Below, in pieces: positions 1 to 8,025 of a stretch of DNA of 64,000 bases. Position 1 is the first letter of the stretch, and each line of letters opens with the position of its first letter. A program made the position numbers and the translations under genes. The stretch is from G963662655 sp963665015 (GTDB lineage Bacteria > Cloacimonadota > Cloacimonadia > Cloacimonadales > JAIOQZ01): the NCBI GenBank assembly GCA_963665015.2, contig CAXXSY010000004.1, forward strand, positions 124,001-188,000. The letters are read 5' to 3'. Under the pieces are notes generated by a model, which made no database searches, had not been told where the DNA came from, and saw nothing but the letters and a program-made list of their open reading frames with translations.

Positions 1-74
1 TAATAAACTGAATTCGATCAGATATAACATTGTCTGGTTTTGTAGAAATCATCTTACAACCCCTATCGGCAGGA

Positions 75-902
75 TCACCACCGAGAACGTCTTCCTTTTT
101 TATCTTGAGGATTCACTTTGAAAATCTGACAATCGAAAAGCTCAGGTTCCTTATGTAAGAACTTAACAAGTTTATCTCCCTCGTGATTGTAGGTATACAC
201 ACTCGCAAGATCAATGTCTAAAATCAGCATCGCTGACACCATATTCAAAAGGTTCTTCAGCGTAGCGTTATGCAATACGCTTTTAATTACTTGTTTTCCA
301 TCTTCATTCTCCCACCTCGCTCTTGATCCATGCTTGAGACGTTGAAAGCTTTTCCACCAACTAATTTTATACTTATGCTCCCATTCTGCGAATGGCTGAA
401 GCTCAATATCGGAAAGGAATATGCCAATCTTCCGTAAATGGATGAATGAAGGTGACGTTCTTGATACTAACATCTTATGCGATGATTTCAAACATTCACG
501 ATATCCTTTCATATCTTTCCGCTTTTCAACATCGAAATTTGGATGATATGGACTTGTTACATAGGCGTCAATCTCCAAGCATAGCTCTTTGAGAATGCCT
601 TCTATTTCAGCGCCGGCAACAAGAATCATTTTCATGATTTCGATCGAAAAGCGCTCAAAATTCCGCTCCTGAAATGAAACGTATTGAGACAGAGTTATCA
701 TCTCCCTTTCCATGGCCAAGAAGAACTGCCAGTGACGCCAAATACTTGTAAGTTTCCATTTTCCTCGATCAAACCAAAACTGCTTTTCGAGCATATATTC
801 TTTCTGCGATAAATGTTCTATCTCAATATCTGGTATTTCTTGTTGTAATCGTTCAAGGATTCCAGCTCGTTCATGTGCTGTATTTGCCTTTCGGTAGCTC
901 AT
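75..902 (-). CDS. Hypothetical protein, 275 aa, AT-rich
   Basis: I do not recognise this protein. It is soluble-looking, with no signal peptide or membrane segment. The N-terminal third is rich in Trp/Phe (KQFWFDRGKWK, IWRHWQFF). A helical middle follows (residues about 80-110), and then the segment SWWKSFQRLKHGSRARW, which loosely resembles the W...KH.R pattern of some HEPN-like helical proteins. The tail is basic (KKGRRSRW). No Shine-Dalgarno site is visible before the ATG, so the start is uncertain. Base composition is clearly AT-richer than purH and the genes beyond it. It lies in a patch with a broken transposase and gene stumps, which suggests accessory DNA. A HEPN-type toxin or defence role is only a guess. 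Confidence 0.6.
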   Translation of the reverse strand: MSYRKANTAHERAGILERLQQEIPDIEIEHLSQKEYMLEKQFWFDRGKWKLTSIWRHWQFFLAMEREMITLSQYVSFQERNFERFSIEIMKMILVAGAEIEGILKELCLEIDAYVTSPYHPNFDVEKRKDMKGYRECLKSSHKMLVSRTSPSFIHLRKIGIFLSDIELQPFAEWEHKYKISWWKSFQRLKHGSRARWENEDGKQVIKSVLHNATLKNLLNMVSAMLILDIDLASVYTYNHEGDKLVKFLHKEPELFDCQIFKVNPQDKKGRRSRW

Positions 903-1407
903 AATCGCTAATCGAGTTTCTTTCTTGACAAGCTGTATGATGCTACCATCGTCATCAGGAATATGATGATAATTTTTTTTTCTTGAGATAAGAAATGGCT
1001 CAAGTTCCTCCCTTGCAAAGCCACTAATCGTTGATTTCGCTTGCTTTCGGATATCGATGATTCCCCGAACCTGGTATTGTTTAAGGCAATCAATAAATTC
1101 AGAGGCAGAAGAAAAGCCTTGATACCCAATCGTAAAAAAGCTTTGTCATTAATCCATCCTATTGTGATGAGGCTTCAGTGTCGTCAAAGAATGTTGTCGC
1201 CTTCGCATCATCGTAGCCTCGGTGTGGGGTTGGTGGAGAATATGGTGCAAGATTGTTATGCGTGATGAAGATGTGTCAAATCATTTTATGTTGGCGGTGA
1301 TTATGCCAGATAAACGAAAAGGGCACCATGGGGTACCCGGTTCGAATTTACGGATTGTTCCGTAACTGAAAGCCATGCAGTGCATTGCGTGGCGAATCAT
1401 CTCCGAA
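903..1407. other. Stretch without a convincing gene
   Basis: Short open frames exist on both strands (for example 908-1129 minus and 1041-1265 plus). They overlap each other, have no ribosome-binding site and no recognisable domain. I see no RNA gene or clear terminator. The stretch separates the AT-rich gene on the left from the GC-rich ATPase remnant on the right and may be decayed accessory DNA. Confidence 0.4.
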
Positions 1408-2097
1408 TTATTCTCCGTATTTTCTATAGACCGTGCGTGGCTTGGAGCTGGTCGTCTCCTTTTCCGCGCTCAGCACCTCCGCCTTTACGAGTGCGTCAAG
1501 AGCGGGATTGAGCTGTGCCGCTGTTATCTTGCCGCCCAAGGCTTTGTGGAGCTCGGTTTTCGATATCCCACCTGAGGCAATCAGCTCCGCCGGCATCTCC
1601 TCGCGGAACGCCCACGCGACCCAATCATCGGCATCGACCTCCAGCTCGACGATCGCGGCAAAACGGCTCTTCACCGGCTCCAGGATGCCCATCACGCCTG
1701 CCTTGTCCTCGCGACGATTGGTTGCTGCCAGAAAAACGACATGCTCCGACACCTTGTGTCCGTTGACCCGACGCGCCAGGATCAGCTGCATGACCGCGCT
1801 GTGCACGCTTGCGGGTGCCCGCCCGAGGTCGTCGAGGAAGAACAGGGTGGGACTGTCGGCGTTGATAAGCTTCAGGAGGTCACCAAGAAGCAGGAAGGTG
1901 GCTTCGTCTTTGTCCGCAACAGGAAAGGGTAATCCTTTGTAGTCGGTCGGATCGGACACTGCGGGATGGTTGATAATGAGGTCCGCTCCGGCGTCATTAC
2001 ACGCTTGCGCAACCAGATCGCTCTTGCCGTTTACAACCTCGAGGATCAGCTGAACGACCTCCAGGGCGATGATGATCACGTTTTGGGGTATTTTCAC
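1408..2097 (-). CDS. AAA (MoxR/dynein-like) ATPase with degenerate P-loop
   Basis: The 229-residue protein resembles AAA_5/MoxR-like ATPases. It has a Walker-B-like TLFFLDDLGRAP (about residues 83-94), a sensor-1 segment VVFLAATNR (about 121-129) and an arginine-rich EPVKSRFA, followed by a winged-helix-like tail ending RTVYRKYGE. The Walker A loop is abnormal. Only NGKSDLVAQA is present, and the glycine-rich GxPGxGKS form is replaced by EVVNGKS, so ATP binding may be lost. The start is a GTG with a strong AGGAGG five bases upstream. That SD overlaps the end of the truncated upstream gene (2107-2259), so the two formed a coupled pair. The gene is much GC-richer than its left neighbour. It could be a phage or plasmid gene; whether it still works is unclear. 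Confidence 0.55.
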   Translation of the reverse strand: MKIPQNVIIIALEVVQLILEVVNGKSDLVAQACNDAGADLIINHPAVSDPTDYKGLPFPVADKDEATFLLLGDLLKLINADSPTLFFLDDLGRAPASVHSAVMQLILARRVNGHKVSEHVVFLAATNRREDKAGVMGILEPVKSRFAAIVELEVDADDWVAWAFREEMPAELIASGGISKTELHKALGGKITAAQLNPALDALVKAEVLSAEKETTSSKPRTVYRKYGE

Positions 2098-2106
2098 GGA
2101 TGCCTC

Positions 2107-2259
2107 CTATGCGGTCTTTGGGATGGGTAGCGCGAGGACGTCGCGGTAGTAGTGGCAGAACTGGTTCACGGCGCAGTAGTTCATGCAACGCTTTGGGGTA
2201 TCCTCGCGGGTGACGATGTGAAGGCTAGAACAAATAACGCTTGATATGTCGTAAATGAT
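2107..2259 (-). pseudogene. C-terminal stump of a Cys-rich (Cas4/PD-(D/E)XK-like?) protein
   Basis: A reading frame with no start ends at the TAG at 2107-2109, immediately upstream of the ATPase SD. Its last 37 residues contain the cysteine pattern KRCMNYCAVNQFCHYY, which resembles the iron-sulfur cluster tail of Cas4/AddB-like PD-(D/E)XK nucleases (C-x3-C-x5-C). The rest of the gene is missing: the frame closes at about 2260, just before the transposase gene at 2275. The likely cause is insertion of the IS element or an associated deletion. The family assignment is tentative; the truncation is well supported. Confidence 0.4.
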
Positions 2260-2274
2260 TTATATATTTGCACC

Positions 2275-2640
2275 ATGAAGATATCAACAAGCGAAGTACG
2301 CAAAAAAGCATTGGCTGCCTATGAGCAGGGCAAGGGAACGCAATCGGAAATAGCCGATTTGTTTGGTATTAGCTCAAGAACATTCCAGCGATGGTACAGG
2401 CAGTATAAAACTGATTGTACAACTTCTCCAAAACCACGAGGTCACCGAGTAGCAGTCTATACTGGTGAGTCCTTGAAAGAATTGGATGAACTCATCCAAA
2501 ATAAACCAGATGCAACCCTTGAGGAGTTGCGTAAGGCTACGGGGAAGGAATGTTCGATCATGTCAGTGCACAGAGCAGTAATCAAACTTGGTTACAGCGT
2601 AATAAAAAGCTCTATTCGCAAGCGAACAAAAGAGAGATAG
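2275..2640 (+). CDS. IS630-type transposase, helix-turn-helix part (OrfA)
   Basis: The 121-residue product begins with a helix-turn-helix (residues about 5-40, EQGKGTQSEIADLFGISSRTFQRWYRQYK), followed by KPRGHR and a second HTH-like region (LDELIQNKPDATLEELRK). This is the usual N-terminal layout of IS630/Tc1-like transposases. The frame runs into TAG at 2638. The catalytic part continues in another frame from an A5 run near 2600. One base change in that run would restore a continuous product, so this is either a programmed frameshift or a mutation. The DDE part downstream is itself broken, so the element is very probably dead. Confidence 0.75.
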   Translation: MKISTSEVRKKALAAYEQGKGTQSEIADLFGISSRTFQRWYRQYKTDCTTSPKPRGHRVAVYTGESLKELDELIQNKPDATLEELRKATGKECSIMSVHRAVIKLGYSVIKSSIRKRTKER

Positions 2641-2990
2641 CATAGCACAAGCCCGTAGCGAGTGGCAAGAATTCCAGAAGAATCTGGATTGCAGCCAGCT
2701 TGTTTTCATCGACGAATCTTCGGCGAAAACCAACATGACCCGTCGATACGGAAGAGCACGGAAAGGTCAGCGAGTTACGTCTTATGCACCCCACGGACAC
2801 TGGAACACCACGACAATGATTGGTTCCATAAGGCTAGATAGAGGCAATTGGAGAGGCATTTGGTTTCGTCACAAATAGCGATGCAGAGGGTTATTTTTTC
2901 CATGTGGAGATAAACATCTCTATCGTGAATTGCTCTAGAAAATGTTCATCGGTTATACTAGTTTCTAAAGCTTGTTATGTTGCTGGTTCT
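2600..2990 (+). pseudogene. Remnant of IS630-type DDE domain (OrfB)
   Basis: In the +1 frame relative to OrfA the DNA reads LFASEQKRDSIAQARSEW, then LVFIDESSAKTNMTRRYG, then GHWNTTTMIGSIRLD. These are the start of the IS630 catalytic domain, including the first catalytic Asp in FIDES. The frame stops at a TAG near 2877. A shifted frame continues with AFGFVTNSDAEGYFFHVEI to about 2990, after which similarity fades. The second and third acidic residues of the DDE triad (normally in DNLSSHK and SPDLNPIE) are not found. I see no clear terminal inverted repeats, so the element boundaries (about 2230-3000) are approximate. Confidence 0.7.
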
Positions 2991-3111
2991 CAACAAGGAT
3001 CGCCAATAATCCTTTGCCGTTTACACCTATATTTACATCCACGGGGACAAATAGGGGATTTTGATAATACGTATAACTTGTTGATGTGTAATCAAATGAT
3101 GGATACAATAA

Positions 3112-3202
3112 TGGCGGAGATGTAGGGATTCGAACCCTAGACCCAGTTTCCTGAGCACACGATTTCCAATCGTGCTCCTTAAGCCAGCTCGGACACATCT
3201 CC
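3112..3202 (-). tRNA. tRNA-Ser (anticodon GGA)
   Basis: On the minus strand the 91-nt sequence folds as a class II tRNA. The acceptor arms GGAGATG (3202-3196) and CATCTCC (3122-3116) pair, with discriminator G and an encoded CCA at 3114-3112. The D-arm region TCCGAG..GGC, the anticodon stem CACGA/TCGTG around loop TTGGAAA (anticodon GGA), a long variable arm typical of tRNA-Ser, and the T-loop GGTTCGAATCC are all present. It reads serine codons UCC/UCU. Its 3' end faces the accessory patch at 1-3000, a common arrangement for integration sites, but I found no duplicated 3' end further left. Confidence 0.95.
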
Positions 3203-3204
3203 GC

Positions 3205-3400
3205 TTATATGATTTTTCGATTGAAATGCGCGGGGCAGTTCATTCGGAAAATCTTCTCTCAAGACAATTTCAACGTTCGCAACAAAGGTCTCACAATCAA
3301 TTCGACGGTGAGATTGTCAAGGTGATGCAACAAAAATCAGGCGGTTCTTTTTGTAAACGAATTTTTTCAGCGATTCTCAACCGGCGTCGGTCGGTCGGGC
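3205..3400. other. Intergenic region between tRNA-Ser and purH
   Basis: About 200 bases hold no credible gene. Both flanking genes are on the minus strand, so this is the 3' side of purH and the 5' side of tRNA-Ser. I see no strong terminator hairpin with a T-run. Confidence 0.4.
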
Positions 3401-4942
3401 CTAATGCCTGAAATGCCGGGTACCGGTCATGATCATGGTGATGCCGTAGTGGTCGCAGGCTTCGATGACTTCCTGGTCGCCGCGAGAGCCGCCGGGTTGG
3501 ATGACCGCTTTGATGCCCAGTTCGTGGATGCTGTCGATGCTGTCCCGGAATGGGAAAAAGCCGTCGGAGCCGCACACGCAACCTTGTAACGACAGCCCGA
3601 ATTTCTCCGCCTTGCGGATGGCGATCTCGGTCGAATCGATGCGACTGGTCTGCCCGATGCCGAGTCCGATGGTGCGGTCGCCCAAAGTGAAGCACACCGC
3701 GTTGGACTTGAGTAGCGCGACCGTCTTCCAGGCGAACCGTAACGCCCTCATCTCGGTGTCGTCCGGCTTGCGTTCGGTGACGATCTTCCACTCGGCTTCG
3801 TCGTCCGGCAGGATGTCCTTCGACTGGTAGAGCACACCGTTCATACAGCTCACGACCTGGTTCGGATCGCTGTAGAGCTTTGATATATCGTAGCGGATGA
3901 GTCGCCGGTTCTTCTTCTTCGTCAGCCGTTCGAGTGCTTCCTCGGTGAAGCCGGGCGCCAGGATGATCTCGGTGAATACCTCGTTGATCTTCAGCGCGGC
4001 TTCGATCTCAAGCGTGTCGTTGACGATTACAATCCCGCCGAATGGCGACTGTGTGTCGGTGGCGAACGCCTTTTCGTATGCTTCGGCGAGCGTGTTTCCG
4101 CTACCGATACCGCACGGATTGGTGTGCTTGAAGATGCCGACCGTCTTCGACTGATCGCCTTCGAGCGGAAACTTGCGGATCATGCGCAGCGCGGCGTCGA
4201 TATCGAGGTAGTTGTTGTAGGAAAGCTGTTTGCCGTGGAGCTGCTCGATGGCGGAGAGATTCCCGTCCTCGTACAGCGCGGCCGACTGGTGTGGGTTTTC
4301 GCCGTAGCGCAGGATTTCCTTACGGTGCGCGGTTAACTGCAATGTCTCCGGTTGCTCGATCTCGTCGATGCGGTTTAAATAGCCGCTGATCATGGTGTCG
4401 TAGCGCGCGGTGTGGGTGAAAGCCTTTCGGGCGAGTTCCTGTCGTGCCTTCAGCGCTTCTTCGTCCGACAGATCGAGGAGTTCTATCACCCTCGGGTAGT
4501 CCTCAGGATCGACGACCACGGTGACGAAGCGGTAGTTCTTGGCTGCTGCGCGGATCATGGTCGGGCCGCCGATGTCGATGTTCTCGATGATGTCCTCGTG
4601 CGTCGCGTCGGATTTCCCGAGCGTCTCCTCGAACGGGTAGAGGTTGACCGCCACGATGTCGATCCACCGGATGCCCAGTTCTTCGGCTTTGGCGATGTGT
4701 TCGGCGTTGTCGCGCAGACCGAGGATCGCGCCGTGGATCATGGGGTGCAGTGTCTTGACACGACCGTCCATGATCTCGGGGAACCCGGTCACGTCGGAAA
4801 CGTTGGTCACCGGTAGCTCCGCTTGCCGGATGGCACGTGCGGTGCCGCCTGTGGAAAGGATTTCGTAGCCTTGCTCGTGAAGCGCTCGGGCGAATGGGAT
4901 CAATCCCTGCTTGTCCGATACGCTGATAAGGGCTCTTTTCAT
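3401..4942 (-). CDS. purH: Bifunctional AICAR transformylase / IMP cyclohydrolase
   Basis: It catalyses the last two steps of de novo purine synthesis: formylation of AICAR with 10-formyl-THF, then ring closure to IMP in the cytosol. The length (513 aa) is normal. The N-terminal MGS-like cyclohydrolase domain (about 1-190) starts with ALISVSDKQGL and has STGGTA. The transformylase half carries RYGENPHQSAALY (about 211), the catalytic-region KHTNPCG (about 270), QSPFGGIV, ALLKSNAV and a conserved C-terminal SDGFFPFRDSID...QPGGSRGD...TGTRHFRH. The ATG overlaps the TGA of the upstream HD-GYP gene by four bases (ATGA), so it is translationally coupled to a signalling and transport operon, an unusual partner set for a purine gene. 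Confidence 0.97.
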   Translation of the reverse strand: MKRALISVSDKQGLIPFARALHEQGYEILSTGGTARAIRQAELPVTNVSDVTGFPEIMDGRVKTLHPMIHGAILGLRDNAEHIAKAEELGIRWIDIVAVNLYPFEETLGKSDATHEDIIENIDIGGPTMIRAAAKNYRFVTVVVDPEDYPRVIELLDLSDEEALKARQELARKAFTHTARYDTMISGYLNRIDEIEQPETLQLTAHRKEILRYGENPHQSAALYEDGNLSAIEQLHGKQLSYNNYLDIDAALRMIRKFPLEGDQSKTVGIFKHTNPCGIGSGNTLAEAYEKAFATDTQSPFGGIVIVNDTLEIEAALKINEVFTEIILAPGFTEEALERLTKKKNRRLIRYDISKLYSDPNQVVSCMNGVLYQSKDILPDDEAEWKIVTERKPDDTEMRALRFAWKTVALLKSNAVCFTLGDRTIGLGIGQTSRIDSTEIAIRKAEKFGLSLQGCVCGSDGFFPFRDSIDSIHELGIKAVIQPGGSRGDQEVIEACDHYGITMIMTGTRHFRH

Positions 4943-6051
4943 GAATGTTTCTCCGCTTTTTTGATCACCTCCAGGCCGCTCAGTTCGCCCGGATTGATAT
5001 CTCGATAGATTTTCTGAAACGCCTCGACGACCTTGCGGTCGAACTGCACTTCGATATTCTTCAGGATTTCCTGAAACGCCGTTTCTGTTGACAGCGCTTT
5101 GCGGTAGGGTCGGTCGGAGGTGATGGCGTCGAAGGTGTCGGCGACGGCAACGATACGTGCCAGCATGGAAATCTGATCCCCCTGCAAGCCGTTCGGGTAG
5201 CCGTTCCCGTCGATGCGCTCGTGGTGCTGCCCCACGATGTTGAATACCTCTTCGTCCAGGTCGATCGGCCGAATGATCTTCACGCCGATGGATGGGTGCT
5301 CTTTCATCACCTCGTATTCGAGCGGATCGAGCTTGCGCGGCGCACGCAGGATGCCGTGCGAGATGCCGAGTTTGCCGATGTCGTGCAGCACCGAGCCCAG
5401 CCGGAGGATTTTCAGCGTATCGCTGTCCAGGTCCATCTGCTGGCCGATCATCAGGCTGATGGCGGTAACCCGTTCGGAGTGACCGCGCGTGTATTCGTCG
5501 CTCGCCTCGAGGGCGTTGATCATCGCCAGGATGGTGCCGACCAGGTTCTCTTCGAGCTTCTGGTTGGCGACGACCAGTTCTTTGGTCTTCTCTATGACCT
5601 TCTCTTCGAGCAGGTCGTAGTAGCGTTCGATCTGAAGTTGCAAGGCGCGCTTCTCAATCGCTTTGGTGACCGTGATGAGCAGTTCGTTCATGCTGAAGGG
5701 CTTCTTCAGGTAGTCGTACGCGCCCAGCCGGAAGGACACCATCAGATTGTTCAGGTCGGCGTGCCCGGTGATCATGATCACGGGCAGCTTCTTGTCGTAT
5801 CGCTTGACCAGCTTCAGGAAGGTTATGCCGTCCATTTTCGGCATCTGAATGTCCGTGACCACGGTGTCGATATCGAGATGCTCGATCAGATCGGGGAGGG
5901 TAGTCGGGTCGGATACGGCAGTCACTTTGAAGTCGTTGTCCTCCAGGGTCTCCTGCATGATTTCGAGGATCGCCACCTCGTCATCGACCAGCAGGATGTG
6001 CTTTTTCCGATTGCCGATCTCAGATAAACTGTCCAGTGCATTGCTATTCAT
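4939..6051 (-). CDS. Response regulator with HD-GYP cyclic-di-GMP phosphodiesterase domain
   Basis: The 370-residue protein has a receiver domain (about 18-135), with LLVDDE, phosphoacceptor Asp67 in TVVTDIQMPKMDG and the KP pair at about 117-118. A helical linker, probably a coiled coil, follows (125-175), then an HD-GYP domain. That domain has the metal-binding HD at 223-224 (VLHDIGKLGI), EHPSIG, HHERIDGNGYPNG (the GYP signature) and ADTFDAITSDRPYRKAL. Proteins of this kind hydrolyse cyclic di-GMP when phosphorylated by a sensor kinase. No intact kinase is adjacent, so it is an orphan regulator here. It overlaps the ABC permease by eight bases upstream and purH by four downstream, so it is the third gene of a tightly packed minus-strand operon. 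Confidence 0.93.
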   Translation of the reverse strand: MNSNALDSLSEIGNRKKHILLVDDEVAILEIMQETLEDNDFKVTAVSDPTTLPDLIEHLDIDTVVTDIQMPKMDGITFLKLVKRYDKKLPVIMITGHADLNNLMVSFRLGAYDYLKKPFSMNELLITVTKAIEKRALQLQIERYYDLLEEKVIEKTKELVVANQKLEENLVGTILAMINALEASDEYTRGHSERVTAISLMIGQQMDLDSDTLKILRLGSVLHDIGKLGISHGILRAPRKLDPLEYEVMKEHPSIGVKIIRPIDLDEEVFNIVGQHHERIDGNGYPNGLQGDQISMLARIVAVADTFDAITSDRPYRKALSTETAFQEILKNIEVQFDRKVVEAFQKIYRDINPGELSGLEVIKKAEKHS

Positions 6052-7276
6052 ATCGCAGCGCCTTTACCGGGTTGAGATTGCTTGCGTGAATCGCCGGCGC
6101 GATACCGAACACCAATCCCACACCCACTGAAATGATTACTGCCAGGACAATCATTTTGACGTCGATCACTACCTCCATGTCGATAAAGGAGGAGACCTTG
6201 CCCACAATCGATACGCCCAACATCACCCCGAGAATACCGCCGATAAGAGTCGTAAGAACCGTCTGTACCATGAATTGTACGAATATATCGAACCGCCGGG
6301 CGCCTGTAGCCATGCGGATTCCGATTTCCCTTGTCCGCTCCTGAATCGTCGCCAGCATGATGTTCGTGATCACGATTCCGCCTACGAACAACGAAATACT
6401 GCTGATCATGATGAATACGACCTTGAACACCATTGTATCCTGCGAGTTCTGGTCGATGCGCTCCTTCGCGGACTCGACGATGAAAATCTGATGTCCGTGA
6501 CGCAGGTTCAGCAGGATAGCATCCAACTTTTCCTTGAACGGGATGACCTGCGAAACGTCCTTCAACTTTACGTCGAAGCTCTGAATGCGGTTTTGCGTGG
6601 ATACCTTGTGCAGTACGGTGCTCAGTGGCACGAAGCATCTGCGGTTGAGGTACGCCAGCGCGTTGTCGTCTCCGATCTGGTTGCGGGACTTCATATAGCG
6701 GTGTTTCATCACGCCGATGACCTGGAATTTCCGGTCCATTACGTAAAAATATTTGCCGATCGGATTCTCGTTTCCGAAGAGCTCGTCCCGCACCGCCGTA
6801 CCGATCACGATCACGTCGTTGTAGGCATCCACATCGAAATCGTTCAGGAAGCGCCCCTTCTGCACCGTCCATTCCTCGATCTTGGTGAAATCGGGAAAGA
6901 CGCCCATGACCGGAGTCCAGTATTCCTTTCCGTTGTAGAACGCGCGAAACCATTGCCACTGATTGAATTGCGGATTGAAGTAGAGCGCTTCCGGGATCAG
7001 CGACTCGATCAGCCGCAGCTCTTTGAATGTGAAAAACCAGCGCTCGTTGTTCTCTTTATTGTATTCCCAGTTGCGTTCCACGGATATCTTGGTAGCGCCG
7101 CCGCGCTCCTGGAGCCACTGCTCGGTCATCTTGTTGACGCCCTTGACCAGCGACAGCACCACGATGATCGACATGGTTCCGAGCACGATGCCCATCACCG
7201 TCACGATGGTTCGCACCTTGCGAATCCACAGGTCGGAAAGCCCGACAATGACGCTCTCTCTAAGCGATATCGCCAT
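6044..7276 (-). CDS. MacB/FtsX-type ABC transporter permease
   Basis: The protein is 410 aa, the usual size for a single-FtsX MacB-like permease. It has an N-terminal membrane helix (about 24-46), a large periplasmic MacB core domain (about 50-270) and three C-terminal helices (about 285-310, 335-360, 375-402) with the conserved TREIGIRMATGAR loop and the ending NPVKALRYE. Such permeases work with a LolD/MacB ATPase and move or signal about lipids, peptides or lipoproteins across the envelope without a classic channel. The matching ATPase gene lies directly upstream and overlaps by 17 bases. No membrane fusion (MacA-like) gene is next to them. The substrate cannot be told from sequence. Confidence 0.92.
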   Translation of the reverse strand: MAISLRESVIVGLSDLWIRKVRTIVTVMGIVLGTMSIIVVLSLVKGVNKMTEQWLQERGGATKISVERNWEYNKENNERWFFTFKELRLIESLIPEALYFNPQFNQWQWFRAFYNGKEYWTPVMGVFPDFTKIEEWTVQKGRFLNDFDVDAYNDVIVIGTAVRDELFGNENPIGKYFYVMDRKFQVIGVMKHRYMKSRNQIGDDNALAYLNRRCFVPLSTVLHKVSTQNRIQSFDVKLKDVSQVIPFKEKLDAILLNLRHGHQIFIVESAKERIDQNSQDTMVFKVVFIMISSISLFVGGIVITNIMLATIQERTREIGIRMATGARRFDIFVQFMVQTVLTTLIGGILGVMLGVSIVGKVSSFIDMEVVIDVKMIVLAVIISVGVGLVFGIAPAIHASNLNPVKALRYE

Positions 7277-7946
7277 TGGTAATCTTCCCGTCGATGATAT
7301 GGATGATGCGGTTCGCCTGTTCGGCGACCCGCGGATCGTGCGTCACCATGATGATCGTGTTGCCCTTGTGGTGCAGTTCGGAGAAAATATTCAAGATGTC
7401 GCTGCCGGAATTGGTGTCGAGGTTGCCGGTGGGTTCGTCCGCGAGGATGATCGCCGGTTTGTTGACGATCGCTCGTGCGATGGCGACACGTTGCCGCTGA
7501 CCACCCGACAGCTCGGAGGGCTTGTGCTTCAGTCGATCGCCCAGCCCGACCTGCTCCAGAATCTCGATCGCCTGTTTCTTGCGCTTTACGGGCGATATGC
7601 CGCAGTACATCAGCGGGAGCTCGACGTTCTTCAGGATGTTGAGGTGCGGGAGGAGATTGAAGGTCTGGAAGACGAAGCCGATCTTCTGGTTGCGCACCGT
7701 GGCGAGCTGCCGTTTCTTGAGCTTGCTCACCTCGCTGTCTTCGAGGATATAGTCGCCGCCGGAGGGGGTGTCCAGGCAACCGAGGATGTGCATCAGCGTC
7801 GATTTGCCCGACCCGGAAGGCCCCATGATCGCCAGAAATTCTCCGCGATAAATTTCGATATCAACGCCGTCCAGTGCGGTAACCTTATGTTTGCCCATGT
7901 CATAAACTTTTTCGAGATTCTCCGTCTTGATGATGACTTCTTGCAT
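7260..7946 (-). CDS. MacB/LolD-family ABC transporter ATPase
   Basis: This 228-residue ATPase powers the adjacent permease. It has Walker A GPSGSGKST (42-50), Q-loop GFVFQTFNLLP, the extra MacB/LolD-type NVELPL segment, the signature LSGGQRQR (about 146), Walker B IILADEPTGNLD with Glu171 and switch His in VTHD. I chose the ATG at 7946 (MQEVIIKTENLEKVYD) because it matches the family start and has an AGGTTGG-like SD. An in-frame ATG at 8009 would add 21 unlikely residues. It is the first gene of the ATPase-permease-HD-GYP-purH overlap operon. The SbcD-like gene lies 79 bases upstream on the same strand and may share the transcript. Confidence 0.95.
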   Translation of the reverse strand: MQEVIIKTENLEKVYDMGKHKVTALDGVDIEIYRGEFLAIMGPSGSGKSTLMHILGCLDTPSGGDYILEDSEVSKLKKRQLATVRNQKIGFVFQTFNLLPHLNILKNVELPLMYCGISPVKRKKQAIEILEQVGLGDRLKHKPSELSGGQRQRVAIARAIVNKPAIILADEPTGNLDTNSGSDILNIFSELHHKGNTIIMVTHDPRVAEQANRIIHIIDGKITNGDIA

Positions 7947-8025
7947 CGTCCAACCTGCCGTTTTCATTATATTATGCGGCAAATTTTCACACTTACCGCG
8001 GCTTGGCAATGTTTTCTTTCCAAAT

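Noticed and set aside
908..1265. Two overlapping short frames on opposite strands
   Set aside because: No ribosome-binding site, domain, or codon bias supports either one.
1330..1390. Possible tRNA fragment around GGTTCGAAT
   Set aside because: The T-loop-like sequence lacks a pairing T stem and no acceptor or anticodon arm fits.
2904..3125. 73-codon plus-strand frame after the transposase
   Set aside because: It starts inside IS remnant sequence and runs into the tRNA gene; best explained as decayed IS DNA.
5221..7282. Plus-strand open frames opposite the HD-GYP and ABC permease genes
   Set aside because: The minus strand encodes conserved motifs in full; the plus frames have none.
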